Below the pieces are notes generated by a model that was not told the origin of the DNA, did no database searches, and was given only the letters and a program-made list of their open reading frames with translations. Positions 27,901 to 35,573 of a stretch of DNA of 64,000 nucleotides are shown here, one piece after another. This stretch comes from Bradyrhizobium elkanii USDA 76. Its GTDB lineage: Bacteria > Pseudomonadota > Alphaproteobacteria > Rhizobiales > Xanthobacteraceae. The position numbers and the translations under genes are program-made. The stretch lies in assembly GCF_023278185.1 (NCBI RefSeq), contig NZ_CP066356.1, positions 434,001-498,000 of the forward strand, in the 5' to 3' direction. Each line of letters opens with the position of its first letter. Position 1 is the first letter of the stretch.

Positions 27901-28425
27901 GGCTATCTCCGCGCCGAGAATCCCGGCGTACTGGAGCCGCTGCCTGAAGGCTGGCACGACACCGGCGACATCGTCACGGTCGACGCGCAGGGCTTCATCG
28001 CGATCAAGGGCCGTGCCAAGCGCTTTGCCAAGATCGCCGGCGAGATGGTTTCGCTGTCGGCGGTGGAGGCGATCGCGGCTGCGATCTGGCCGCAGGCGAT
28101 GTCGGTTGCGGTCACGCTGCCCGATCAGCGCAAGGGTGAACGCATCGTGCTGCTCACCACGCAGAAGGACGCCGACCGCGTCGCGATGCAGCGCCAGGCC
28201 AAGAGCGTCGGCGCCTCCGAGCTCGCGGTGCCGGCCGATATCCGCGTCGTCGACAAGGTGCCGCTGCTCGGCACCGGCAAGACCGACTATGTCGGCGCCA
28301 CTGCATTGGCCAAGGAACTCGCTGCAGCCACGCCGGCGCCGGCGCCTGCGCCTGCGCCGCAGGCCGAGCCCGCCGGCGATGAGGGCGAGGCCGAGCCGGC
28401 GCAGCTCGCGCAACACGTTGCATGA
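24946..28425 (+). CDS. MFS/acyltransferase/acyl-ACP synthetase fusion (LplT-Aas-like)
   Basis: The 1159-residue protein joins three modules. Residues 1-415 are an MFS transporter like LplT (SQFCSALNDNVLKNALVIML; about 11-12 hydrophobic segments). Residues 430-620 are a PlsC acyltransferase with HX4D in NHVSLVDG and FPEGRIT. Residues 640-1125 are an AMP-forming acyl-CoA/ACP synthetase with ILFTSGSEGTPKGVVLSHRN, EGYGVTETAP and WHDTGDIV. The C-terminus is an Ala/Pro tail. In enterobacteria LplT flips lysophospholipid inward and Aas reacylates it; here all three are one chain. A TetR regulator lies 0.6 kb upstream, divergent. The start ATG has AGGAACC upstream. Confidence 0.94.
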   Translation: MIKELMTSRRFAPLFWSQFCSALNDNVLKNALVIMLLYGVANEQGPALVQLAGAVFIAPFFVLSALGGELADRYIKSVVARRLKFFEIFAAAFAAAGFFTHSIPLLFIALALFGIVAALFGPVKYAVLPDQLSVSELATGNALVEGATFMAILIGTIAGGIFVAGASHMGWICAAVVGLSVLSWGFASRIPVTQPSAPDLPITKNPWTSTVRLLKSLYAEPRLWDGMVIVSWFWMVGAIVLSLLPALIKEGVGGTEGVVTLCLAVFAIGIAAGSLFAAQLSHVRPNLALVPIGAIVMGVVGLDLAWAIATTSLGKDITAAAFATSFGGFRMLVDFFLFAFGGGLFVVPSFAAVQAWTAPSERARIIAAGNILQAGFMVAGAVFVGALQAVGLPIAWIFFGLAVASFGTVWFVLSKWGKEGVRDFGALLFRALFRVEVRGMENLPPSGTRMLIAPNHVSLVDGPLLHATLPIDASFAVDTGISKAWWAKPFLKMIKHYTMDPSKPLAARDLIKLVAAGEPVVIFPEGRITVSGSLMKVYDGTAMIADKADAVVVPVRIEGAQRSHLSYLKNGEIKRSWFPKVTISILPPVKLPVDQSLRGKARRNAAGAALQDVMINAMVQNAMLDHTLFEGLGHAYRDRDTGKPIIEDALGAKLTYRKLILGAQVLSRKLEQGTSVGENVGVLLPNSAGVAVVFMALQTIGRVPAMLNFSAGPVNVLAAMKAAQVKTVLTSQAFIEKGKLDKLIAALAGQARVVYLEDVRAGIGLTDKIAGFRAGIAPRVARKANDPAVILFTSGSEGTPKGVVLSHRNILANAAQALARVDANANDRVFNVLPVFHSFGLTGGMMMPILGGIPIFMYPSPLHYRIVPELIYQTGATILFGTDTFLTGYARSAHAYDFRTLRLVIAGAEAVKERTRQIYMERYGIRILEGYGVTETAPVLAMNTPMANRQGTVGRISPLMQYRLDPVPGVEEGGRLSVKGPNVMLGYLRAENPGVLEPLPEGWHDTGDIVTVDAQGFIAIKGRAKRFAKIAGEMVSLSAVEAIAAAIWPQAMSVAVTLPDQRKGERIVLLTTQKDADRVAMQRQAKSVGASELAVPADIRVVDKVPLLGTGKTDYVGATALAKELAAATPAPAPAPAPQAEPAGDEGEAEPAQLAQHVA

Positions 28426-28442
28426 GTCCTGGCATGATGGTT

Positions 28443-28496
28443 GTGCTTTTCGGGAGCATGTTGTCAGATAGACGGCAACTGCTCCCGAGAAAGCAC
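28443..28496 (+). promoter_or_regulatory. Long hairpin immediately upstream of the FMO-like start codon
   Basis: GTGCTTTTCGGGAGC (28443-28457) and GCTCCCGAGAAAGCAC (28481-28496) pair over 15 bases with a single bulged G. The right arm holds the only purine-rich ribosome-site candidate (GAGAAAG) for the ATG at 28501, four bases downstream. It may act as terminator for the upstream fusion gene or hide the ribosome site of the next gene. Confidence 0.55.
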
Positions 28497-28500
28497 GATC

Positions 28501-30276
28501 ATGCTCGACAAACTGAACCCGGCTACCGAGGACGCGCCTGAACTTGCCGCCGAGCAATGGATCGGCGCGCTGGATGCGGCGTTCGCGAGCCGCTCCACGG
28601 AGGCTCTCGCCGCGCTGTTTGCGCCCGAGAGCCACTGGCGCAATATCTTCGGCATCTCCTGGCAGTTTGCGACCTTCAGCGGGCGGCAGCGCGTCGTTGC
28701 CGAACTGCTTGCGCGCGCTGAAGCGGTCGGCGCGAGCGGATTTCGTCTCGATGACCGTGCCTTGATACCGCGGCGCGCCGTGGTGGCCGGACGCGAGGCG
28801 ATCGAGGCTGTCTTCACCTTCGACACGTCGAATGGTCCCGGCACCGGCGCGGTCCGCCTGCTGCATGACAGGAGCGGAAATTCCGCGGCGTGGACGTTCT
28901 CCACGATGCTCGACTTCAACCGCATCTGCGAGGCGCGCGCCGACGGCGCCGCCGAGCAATCCCACGCGCGCGATTTCGCCGCACCCGACTGGCTGGAGCA
29001 GCGGCAGGCCTCGCGCGCCTATGCCGACCGCGAGCCTGACGTGCTGATCGTCGGCGGCGGCCATGCCGGCATCGCGGCCGCGGTCGAGTGCAAGCGGATC
29101 GGGCTCGATGCCCTGATCGTCGATCGGGAGCGGCGCATCGGCGACAATTGGCGGCTGCGCTATCGCGGTCTCAAGCTGCACAACAAGACGCCGGTCAATC
29201 TGTTCCGCTACCTGCCGTTCCCGCCGAGCTTTCCGGACTACATCCCGAAGGACAAGATCGCGAACTGGCTGGAAAGCTATGTCGACATCATGGAGCTCGA
29301 TTTCTGGACCGAGACCTCGTTCGAGGGCGCGCGCTATGACGATGCAACGCAGCGCTGGACGGTGACGCTGCAAGGGACCAGCGGCCCGCGCATGCTGCAT
29401 CCGAAGCACATCGTGCTCGCGACCAGCGTCAGCGGCACGCCGAACATTCCCCGGATCGACGGCATCGAGAATTTCGAGGGGAAGGTGCTGCACTCCAGCG
29501 CGTTCGCGGCCGGGCGCGAATGGGCCGGGCGCTCGGTCGTCGTGTTCGGCACCGGCACCAGCGCGCATGACATCTGCCAGGAGCTGCACGCTGCCGGCGC
29601 CGACGTCACCATGGTGCAGCGCAGCCCGACCATGGTGGTCAATGTCGAGCCGGCGCAGCTCTACGACAAGACCTATCTCGGCGACGGCCCGCCGATCGAG
29701 GTGCGAGATATCCTCAATTCCGGCGTGCCGCTCGCCGTGATGAAGATCGCGCACCGGATCATCACCGACGAGGTGAAGCGGCTCGATGCGCCCTTGCTGT
29801 CGCGGCTGGAGCGCGCCGGCTTTCGGCTCGAATTCGGCGAGGACGGCACCGGCTGGCCGCTGAAATTCCGCTCCCGCGGTGGCGGCTACTACTTCAATGT
29901 CGGCTGCTCCGAGCTCATCGCCGACGGCAAGATCCGCCTGATCCAGGCCGCCGACATCGCTGATATCACCGCCACCGGCCTTGCGCTGAACGACGGCACG
30001 TCGCTCGGCGCCGAGCTGTTCGTGCTCGCCACCGGCTACAAGGGCCCCGACCATCTGGTCGGCAGATTGTTCGGCGAGGATGTCGCCAAGCGCGTCGGCC
30101 GCGTCTGGGGCTTTGACGATGCGACCCAGGAGCTGCGCAACATGTGGACGCGGACGCCGCAGCCCGGCCTCTGGTTCGCCGGCGGCGCGTTCTCGCAGGC
30201 CCGCATCTACAGCCGCTTCATCGCGCTGCAGATCGCAGCGATCGAGGCCGGCACAGTTTCCAAGCAACTCACCTGA
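28501..30276 (+). CDS. Flavin-containing monooxygenase-like protein with N-terminal NTF2-like domain
   Basis: The 591-residue product starts at ATG 28501 (MLDKLNPATEDAPELAAEQW). Residues 10-150 look like an NTF2/SnoaL-type domain (WIGALDAAFASRSTEALAALFAPESHWRNI). An FMO part follows with the FAD motif VLIVGGGHAGIAAAVECKRIG, the FMO/BVMO-like signature FEGKVLHSSAF, a second nucleotide motif VVVFGTGTSAHDICQEL, and the late ATGYKGPD segment. Such proteins oxygenate N, S or carbonyl substrates with NADPH. A convincing hairpin precedes the gene, and an HSL-type hydrolase gene follows 29 bp downstream, suggesting a joint pathway: Baeyer-Villiger-like oxidation then ester hydrolysis. That coupling is inferred. 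Confidence 0.88.
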   Translation: MLDKLNPATEDAPELAAEQWIGALDAAFASRSTEALAALFAPESHWRNIFGISWQFATFSGRQRVVAELLARAEAVGASGFRLDDRALIPRRAVVAGREAIEAVFTFDTSNGPGTGAVRLLHDRSGNSAAWTFSTMLDFNRICEARADGAAEQSHARDFAAPDWLEQRQASRAYADREPDVLIVGGGHAGIAAAVECKRIGLDALIVDRERRIGDNWRLRYRGLKLHNKTPVNLFRYLPFPPSFPDYIPKDKIANWLESYVDIMELDFWTETSFEGARYDDATQRWTVTLQGTSGPRMLHPKHIVLATSVSGTPNIPRIDGIENFEGKVLHSSAFAAGREWAGRSVVVFGTGTSAHDICQELHAAGADVTMVQRSPTMVVNVEPAQLYDKTYLGDGPPIEVRDILNSGVPLAVMKIAHRIITDEVKRLDAPLLSRLERAGFRLEFGEDGTGWPLKFRSRGGGYYFNVGCSELIADGKIRLIQAADIADITATGLALNDGTSLGAELFVLATGYKGPDHLVGRLFGEDVAKRVGRVWGFDDATQELRNMWTRTPQPGLWFAGGAFSQARIYSRFIALQIAAIEAGTVSKQLT

Positions 30277-30305
30277 ACTCCACGCACTCACACCGAAGGA
30301 CTCCC

Positions 30306-31268
30306 ATGCCGCTTCCGCTCGACCCCGTCATTGAGAAGATCATCCCGCTGCTGCCGCTGTGCGATCCCGACACCATGACGCCGCAGAGCTGTCGCGACTC
30401 GTTGCGGGCGCTGGCGGAGGCGCGCAAGGCGGTGCCGCCGCCGCCGGTCGACGTGGCGCGCGATATCGAGGTGCAGGGTGCGGCCGGTAAGCTCGGCGCG
30501 CGGCTCTATCGCAACGGCCGCGGCACGGCGCCGACCGTGATCTTCTTCCACGGCGGCGGCTGGGTCGCCGGCGATCTCGAGACCCATGATCGCCAGGCCC
30601 GCAACCTCGTGATCGACACCGGCGCGGTGGTGATCTCGGTCGATTACCGCCAGCCGCCGGAGACGCGCTTTCCCGGCGCCTTCGAGGATGCGTTCGCCGC
30701 GATCCGCGATGTGGTCACGCGGATCGGTGAATTCGGCGGCGATCTCGCCCGCATCGGCGTCGCCGGCGATTCCGCGGGCGGCAATCTCGCCGCCACCACC
30801 GCGCTGGCCTGCCGCGACGCCAGCATCAGGCTCGCCGGGCAGCTGCTGGTCTATCCCGTCACCGACGTGGCCGGCAATTTCGCCGATGCCGCCGAGAACG
30901 CCAAGTTTCCGTCACGCGCCGAGAATGCGGACGGCTACTTCCTGACGCGGGCGACGATGCAGTGGTTCTGCGGGCACTATCTCGCCGACAGGGCTGAGGG
31001 CACCGACTGGCGCGTCTCGCCGCTGCGTGCGAAGAGCCTCAAAGGTGTGGCGCCGGCGGTGGTCACCACAGCCTGGTTCGACCCGCTGCGCGACGAGGGC
31101 CATGCCTATGCCAAGGCGTTGCAGGCGGCGGGCGTGCCGGTCGCGTATCATTCCGGCGAGGGGTTGATTCACGGCTACTTTGGTCTCGGCGATGCCTCGG
31201 ACGCGGCACGCGCCGAGGCGCAGCGTGCGCGGGCGGATTTCAAGGTGTTGCTGGAGCGGGGCGCGTAG
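30306..31268 (+). CDS. Alpha/beta hydrolase, HSL family
   Basis: The 320-residue product starts at ATG 30306 (MPLPLDPVIEKIIPLLPLCD). It has the oxyanion motif FFHGGGWVAGD, the nucleophile elbow GVAGDSAGGNLAA, the acid in FDPLRDEGHAYA and the His in EGLIHGYFGL, which define the hormone-sensitive-lipase class of esterases. It begins 29 bp after the FMO-like gene and probably shares its transcript. The natural ester is unknown. A perfect palindrome (31316-31343) follows the stop at some 48 bp. Confidence 0.92.
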   Translation: MPLPLDPVIEKIIPLLPLCDPDTMTPQSCRDSLRALAEARKAVPPPPVDVARDIEVQGAAGKLGARLYRNGRGTAPTVIFFHGGGWVAGDLETHDRQARNLVIDTGAVVISVDYRQPPETRFPGAFEDAFAAIRDVVTRIGEFGGDLARIGVAGDSAGGNLAATTALACRDASIRLAGQLLVYPVTDVAGNFADAAENAKFPSRAENADGYFLTRATMQWFCGHYLADRAEGTDWRVSPLRAKSLKGVAPAVVTTAWFDPLRDEGHAYAKALQAAGVPVAYHSGEGLIHGYFGLGDASDAARAEAQRARADFKVLLERGA

Positions 31269-31315
31269 CCTCCTCGTTGCACCGGCCGTTGTTGGCAGAG
31301 GGACTCTAACCTCCG

Positions 31316-31343
31316 CGTCGTCCCGGCCTGCGCCGGGACGACG
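31316..31343. repeat. cgtcgtcccggc palindrome, hairpin-only copy (family B)
   Basis: CGTCGTCCCGGC and GCCGGGACGACG pair perfectly over 12 bases around CTGC. It lies between the convergent hydrolase and substrate-binding protein genes and could end both transcripts. It matches the arms of the full elements at 32707-32833 and 52235-52359. Confidence 0.8.
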
Positions 31344-31374
31344 ATGTGGGTAGTTCTGCTTTCAACAACTCCCC

Positions 31375-32580
31375 TCAATCATTCCCGATCGTGTCGCCGA
31401 ACAGCTGCCAGGTCTCGCCGTTGAACCTCTGCAGCCGCATTGCTTCGACCGGGAAGTAGTCGGTCGGCGAGGTCTTCACCTTGATGCCGGGCAGGAACAT
31501 CGGCAGCGCGATGTCGAGATTGGCCGCCTGCTTCATGATGTTCTCATGGGTGAGGTCGTCGCCGCACTGCTTCAACACCTGCACCGTCGCCTCCGCCACC
31601 ACATAGCCGTAGACGATCAGCTGGTCCTGCAGATTGCCGTCCGGAAAATATGTCTTCATGAAGTCCTGCCACGCGATTACGTCCTTATCGTCCTTCCATT
31701 GCGGATCGTTCGGATCCTTCAGCGAGTAGGACGAGATGATGTCCCTGGAATATTCGAAGCCGGCGGGCTTCAGCACCGAGGACACCGAGGTCGAGGTCGC
31801 GGCGAGGAAGAACAAATCCGGCTTCCAGCCGATCTCGCCGATCTTCTTGATCGCCTGCGCCGCCTGCTTGGGGATCGCGTGCATGAACAGCACGTTGGCG
31901 CCGGAGGCTTTCAGCTTCACGATCTGGCTGTCGACGGTCGGGTCGGTCGATTCATAGGTCGTCTCCGCCACCACCATTCTGGCGGTGTTCTCCGGCCCCA
32001 GGCCTTTCTTGAAGCCGTTGCCGTAATCCTTGCCGGCGTCGTCGTTCTGGTAGAACAGCGCGATCTTCGCGTCCGGCTTGTTGGTCAGCACATATTTTGC
32101 GTAGACCGCGGTCTCGGCCTGGTAGGACGGCTGGAAGCCGATCGTCCACGGATAATGCGCGTAATCGCCCCACAGCGTGGCGCCGGCGCCAACGAACAGC
32201 TGCGGCACCTTCTTGTCGTTGAGATATTTGCGCACGGCAAGGCCGGTCGGCGTGCCCAGCGGATTGAGGATCGCGGCGACCTCCTCCTGCTCCACCAGCT
32301 TGCGGGTCTGCTCCACCGTCTTCGGCGGCGAGTAGCCATCGTCGAGCGTGATCAGGTTGATCTTGCGCCCGTTCACGCCGCCCTGGTCGTTGATCATCTT
32401 GAAGTAGGCGGCCTGCGTCTTCGCGATCACGCTATAGGCCGACGCCGCGCCGGAGAATGGCGAGGTCTGTCCGAGCTTGATCTCGGTGTCGCTGGCGCCA
32501 GTGCCATATTTCTTGTCGGCGGCGTGTGCCTGCGTCGCGAGCGCGAGCGCGATGGCTGCCGTGACGGCCTTCCAGATCAT
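31375..32580 (-). CDS. ABC transporter substrate-binding protein, branched-chain amino acid type
   Basis: The 401-residue product has the signal peptide MIWKAVTAAIALALATQAHAADKK and the periplasmic-binding fold of the LivJ/LivK (Peripla_BP_6) group. Recognisable features are TEIKLGQTSPFSGAASAYSVIAKTQAAYFKMINDQGGVNGRKINLITLDDGYSPPKTVEQTRKLVEQEEV and ALFYQNDDAGKDYGNGFKKGL. It would deliver a small organic ligand to an inner-membrane permease, but no permease or ATPase gene is adjacent in the window, so it is an orphan here. The ligand cannot be inferred. Confidence 0.93.
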   Translation of the reverse strand: MIWKAVTAAIALALATQAHAADKKYGTGASDTEIKLGQTSPFSGAASAYSVIAKTQAAYFKMINDQGGVNGRKINLITLDDGYSPPKTVEQTRKLVEQEEVAAILNPLGTPTGLAVRKYLNDKKVPQLFVGAGATLWGDYAHYPWTIGFQPSYQAETAVYAKYVLTNKPDAKIALFYQNDDAGKDYGNGFKKGLGPENTARMVVAETTYESTDPTVDSQIVKLKASGANVLFMHAIPKQAAQAIKKIGEIGWKPDLFFLAATSTSVSSVLKPAGFEYSRDIISSYSLKDPNDPQWKDDKDVIAWQDFMKTYFPDGNLQDQLIVYGYVVAEATVQVLKQCGDDLTHENIMKQAANLDIALPMFLPGIKVKTSPTDYFPVEAMRLQRFNGETWQLFGDTIGND

Positions 32581-32706
32581 CGTGAGCCTCCCTGTGGCTT
32601 TTTTGTTTTGTTCGCGAGGGAGAGCTTACGTTAGGTGACGAGCGCGCGGCTTGTGGCGAGACGCCAGGGCAGGGATGCGAAAATGCGGCGGGGTAGCAAT
32701 AATTAC

Positions 32707-32833
32707 CGTCGTCCCGGCGAAGGCCGAGACCCATGACCCCGGCTGCTTATTTGGTGCGAGGCTGGGGCAACATTCCGCGCGTAACCGCAAACGTTGGTGG
32801 TTATGGGTCCCGGCTTTCGCCGGGACGACGACG
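32707..32833. repeat. Full-length family B repeat with terminal inverted arms
   Basis: CGTCGTCCCGGCGAAGGC at the left mirrors CTTTCGCCGGGACGACG at the right, enclosing about 90 bp that contain tggtggttatgggtccc. The internal part is shared in fragments with 7441-7552 and 52235-52359. At about 127 bp it is the best-preserved copy. It has no coding capacity and resembles a non-autonomous palindromic element. Confidence 0.75.
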
Positions 32834-32851
32834 ATGACGAGAAAGCGCCCC

Positions 32852-33079
32852 TTACCGGTAGCGCACGCTGCCGGTCGTGACCGGATCGGTCGGCAGCACG
32901 GTGGCGCCGGCTCTGCTGGCGGCGGCGGAGGTGATCATGCCGGGCTCGGCCGCGGCCTGCACATTGCGAGGCGGGTTGAATTCGAGGATGACGAGGGCGG
33001 CCGTGGCGAGCACCGCCACGGCGGCGGTTGCAATCGCAGGCACCAGTCTTCCGCGCGGATCGGCTGCGCGAACTTGCAT
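32852..33079 (-). CDS. Small membrane-anchored hypothetical protein (75 aa)
   Basis: The product starts MQVRAADPRGRLVPAIATAA and continues with a hydrophobic helix (VAVLATAALVILEF), then a short polar, Ala/Thr-rich tail ending TTGSVRYR. AAGGAA stands about ten bases before the ATG on the minus strand. Codon use is GC3-rich although the DNA upstream is markedly AT-richer. It is probably a single-pass inner-membrane protein with a periplasmic tail. No family is recognised. Confidence 0.65.
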   Translation of the reverse strand: MQVRAADPRGRLVPAIATAAVAVLATAALVILEFNPPRNVQAAAEPGMITSAAASRAGATVLPTDPVTTGSVRYR

Positions 33080-33531
33080 CGAGCAATTCCTTTATCGGGG
33101 TCGTTCTTTGGACGTGACATAGGAACGGCCAGGCTTCTTCCCAAGAGTGCGGCGCACCTGCCTCACAATCAGTTGTGCTGGCCGTGATGTCCCTCACGGT
33201 CTTCGAGACGATGCGGCGTACCGCGTCGAATCGCATTCGTGTCGGACGGCTTGTTTGCACACTAATATCTGGAAGAGATCGTGGCGTTTTGCATGCGCCT
33301 CATGCGCTCGTGATGATGCGCAGTGATGTTGTGATTAATGGCCACGCGAGAAGCTCGCTTTACCTTTATTTATAGGGTTTCTTTGTCGGTCGGGGCGCGT
33401 GCGTTAAGCGTTTCTTCACGCACTCTCGATGCTTCAAGCAGAAGATTCGTGTGATGTGCGCGTGATGGAAGAGATGATGCCGCTGTCATTGGCGGCAGCT
33501 GTCAGCGGACTGTCGTAGTCATTAGCGACGC

Positions 33532-33608
33532 CGTCATGGCGACGCGACGAAGCAATCCATCTCTCCTCACGCAGGGCAATGGATGATTTTACTTCGTTCG
33601 TCATTGCG
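33532..33608. repeat. Degenerate gcaatcca palindromic repeat (family F)
   Basis: The left side gtcatggcgacgcgacgaag followed by caatccatctc is mirrored by gcaatggatgattttacttcg and cgtcattgcg on the right, with several mismatches. The arrangement resembles a palindromic repeat often seen between genes in this genus, judged from memory. Only one copy is in the window. Confidence 0.5.
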
Positions 33609-33815
33609 CAAAGAAGATTCCACTTCGCCATCGCGCCTCGATCGCGGTCTCATTTCAATTCTATTGCTTCGATACCAATTCGACGAAATGCACTGACGCG
33701 TCGCTTGACGCGAGAGCCCGCGTGTCGCTTTCCGAAATTGGTCCAGCGTTCACGACATGAATGTGCGACGGATGCAACCAGCGCGACCATCTCGGTAGCC
33801 AGTTTGTTGGCCAAG

Positions 33816-33847
33816 CAAAAACGGCCGGGTCATCCGACCCGGCCGTT
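33816..33847 (-). terminator. Rho-independent terminator of rpmB
   Basis: AACGGCCGGGTC and GACCCGGCCGTT form a perfect 12-bp stem with the loop ATCC. On the minus strand it is followed by TTTTT. It lies 38 bp past the rpmB stop. Confidence 0.88.
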
Positions 33848-33885
33848 CAAAACTCTCTCCGCGAATTCCGCGTGTGTGGCTTAGC

Positions 33886-34194
33886 TCAGCTTGCCTTCTT
33901 CACCGGCGCGGGCTTGCCGACCTTCTTCTCGATCGCGCGCTTCAGTTCGAGGGCGCGGGGCGAGAGCACGTCGGCCTTGGCCTTGAGCAAATAGGCATCG
34001 AGGCCGCCATTGTGGTCGACGCTCTTCAGCGCATTGGTCGAGACGCGCAGGCGCACGTTGCGGCCGAGCGCTTCGGAGATGAAGGTGATGTTGGCCAGGT
34101 TCGGCAGGAAACGCCGCTTGGTCTTGATGTTCGAGTGGCTCACCTTGTGGCCCGTCTGGGGGCCCTTGGCCGTCAGTTCGCAGCGCCGGGACAT
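33886..34194 (-). CDS. rpmB: 50S ribosomal protein L28
   Basis: The 102-residue product starts [34 protein letters not shown], the L28 signature, with the [24 protein letters not shown] core and a Lys/Ala-rich C-terminal tail. It is longer than the ~78 residues of E. coli L28, as usual in alphaproteobacteria. It is monocistronic, with a strong promoter at 34295-34323 and a classical terminator at 33816-33847. Confidence 0.97.
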   Translation of the reverse strand: MSRRCELTAKGPQTGHKVSHSNIKTKRRFLPNLANITFISEALGRNVRLRVSTNALKSVDHNGGLDAYLLKAKADVLSPRALELKRAIEKKVGKPAPVKKAS

Positions 34195-34294
34195 CTTACA
34201 AAATCCTTATTGCATCCCCGCCGCTCGAAGGGCGTGCAATCACACGGCCCGCGCGGGGGTTTTGAATTCGCGTCCATTTTCCAGGAACCGCGGG

Positions 34295-34323
34295 TGTATA
34301 GGGGGAGAATACCCGAGCGTCAA
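34295..34323 (-). promoter_or_regulatory. Sigma-70-type promoter of rpmB
   Basis: On the minus strand TTGACG (34318-34323) and TATACA (34295-34300) are separated by exactly 17 bases, close to the consensus. Transcription would start near 34288, giving a leader of about 94 nt before the rpmB ATG. The rest of the 333-bp gap up to 34527 shows no gene. Confidence 0.8.
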
Positions 34324-34527
34324 GATTATATCGCCGCATGCGGGGCACCGGAATTGCCGGTTCATAAGGTCTTCCAGCCACTTAACGGCGGATATGGCAA
34401 CCATATAAAGGGCGTATTCGGCTGCAAGTCTAGGTTCCATACAAGATGCGCCTTGTTGTCCGGCCGAATTGAACGCCGAGATGGACAACGGATAGAGCGC
34501 CGATAGCAGGACCGTCAGGTAGGTTAA

Positions 34528-35379
34528 GTGACCACCGCCATTGCCATTTTGCCCCCGCTCGGCCGGCTGCTCGGCCTGTGCGCGGGCGCATTGCTGCTGT
34601 TCTGCGCCGAGCGCGCCAGCGCGCAGGGTCGGCTCGACGCCCAGTACGAGGCGACCCTGGCCGGTATCCCGGTCGGCAAGGGCAGCTGGACCATCGAAAT
34701 CGGCGACGACACCTTCTCGGCCTCGGCCCAGGGCGGCACCGCAGGCCTGCTGAAGGCGTTTTCCGGCGGCTCGGGCGCGGGCGCCTCGCAGGGCCGCGTC
34801 GTCAACGGGGCGCTGGCGGCCTCCTCCTACACCGCGACCACCACCACCTCGAAGAAGTCGGAGACGATCCGGATGGTGCTGGCGAATGGCGGCATCAAGG
34901 AATCGGCGATCGAGCCCGAGCCGCCGGTCGATGCCGACCGCCTGCCGGTGACCGACGCGCAGAAGAAGAACGTGTTCGATCCGATGACCGGCTCGTTCCT
35001 GCGCGCGCCCGGCAATGCCGAATTGATGAGCCCGGATATCTGCCGCAGCGGCGCCGGCATCTTCGACGGCCGCATGCGCTACGACCTCAAGCTCGATTTC
35101 AAGCGGGTCGAGATCGTCAAGGCCGAGCGCGGCTACCACGGCCCGGCGCTGGTCTGCGCGCTCTATTTCGTGCCGATCTCGGGCTACATCCCGGATCGCC
35201 CGGTCATCAAATACCTCGCCGCCCAGCGCAACATCGAGATCGCCTTCGTGCCGATCGCCGGCACCCGCCTTCTGGTGCCGTTCCGCATGACGATCCCGAC
35301 CCCGCTCGGCCAGGCCATGCTGGAAGCGACCTCCTTCGTCACCACAGCCGCGCCGCCGCGCGTGGCGAAGACGCAGTAA
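34528..35379 (+). CDS. DUF3108 domain-containing secreted protein
   Basis: The 283-residue product starts with GTG 34528 and a signal peptide (TTAIAILPPLGRLLGLCAGALLLFCAERASA, cleavage after ASA). The mature part begins QGRLDAQYEATLAGIPVGKGSWTIEIGDDTFSASAQG, the start of DUF3108. It continues with the typical ..RMRYDLKLDFKRVEIVK..., YHGPALVCALYFVPISGYIPDRP and FVPIAGTRLLVPFRMTIPTPLGQAMLEATSF. This family forms periplasmic beta-rich proteins of unknown function. Divergent from rpmB, as I recall for other Rhizobiales. No catalytic residues stand out. Confidence 0.9.
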   Translation: MTTAIAILPPLGRLLGLCAGALLLFCAERASAQGRLDAQYEATLAGIPVGKGSWTIEIGDDTFSASAQGGTAGLLKAFSGGSGAGASQGRVVNGALAASSYTATTTTSKKSETIRMVLANGGIKESAIEPEPPVDADRLPVTDAQKKNVFDPMTGSFLRAPGNAELMSPDICRSGAGIFDGRMRYDLKLDFKRVEIVKAERGYHGPALVCALYFVPISGYIPDRPVIKYLAAQRNIEIAFVPIAGTRLLVPFRMTIPTPLGQAMLEATSFVTTAAPPRVAKTQ

Positions 35380-35387
35380 CCCCTGTC

Positions 35388-35456
35388 GTAGCCCGGATAA
35401 GCGAAGCGCCATCCGGGGACAGTCGTCCCGCATATCGCTTCGCTCATGCGGGCTAC
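35388..35456. repeat. Palindromic REP-like element (family A)
   Basis: GTAGCCCGGATAAGCGAAGCG on the left is answered by CGCTTCGCTCATGCGGGCTAC on the right, with some mismatches. It lies nine bases after the DUF3108 stop, a position that suits a transcript end. Confidence 0.75.
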
Positions 35457-35467
35457 GCGGTAGCCAG

Positions 35468-35573
35468 ACCGTCACCCTGAGGAGGCCGCGTAGCGGCCGT
35501 CTCGAAGGGCGACGCCACCGGCGGGGCCGTGCATCCTTCGAGGCTCGCTCCGCTCGCACCTCAGGATGACGGG
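35468..35573. repeat. Palindromic repeat (family C, copy 2)
   Basis: ccgtcaccctgaggaggc on the left and cacctcaggatgacggg on the right are inverse arms. The centre holds gtctcgaagg and ccttcgagg. It resembles the copies at 5632-5788 and 35922-36092. Confidence 0.78.

Larger units (their letters stand above)
33080..33885. other. Gene-free, AT-richer stretch of 806 bp
   Basis: No frame here has convincing codon use or a ribosome site. The GC content is visibly lower than in the flanks. It contains a degenerate palindromic repeat (33532-33608) and, at its right edge, the rpmB terminator. Segments such as gtgatgatgcgcagtgatgttgtg are short-motif rich. Nothing else could be assigned; tRNA or small-RNA structure was looked for by eye and not found. 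Confidence 0.5.

Noticed and set aside
25507..30291. A 1594-codon open frame on the minus strand
   Set aside because: It is antisense to the MFS/acyltransferase fusion and the FMO-like gene, both of which have clear domains. Its product is His/Arg/Asp-rich without motifs, as expected from the complement of GC3-rich codons.
33080..33885. A tRNA or structured RNA gene in the gene-free stretch
   Set aside because: No cloverleaf with GGTTCGAATC-type T-arm could be found by eye on either strand.
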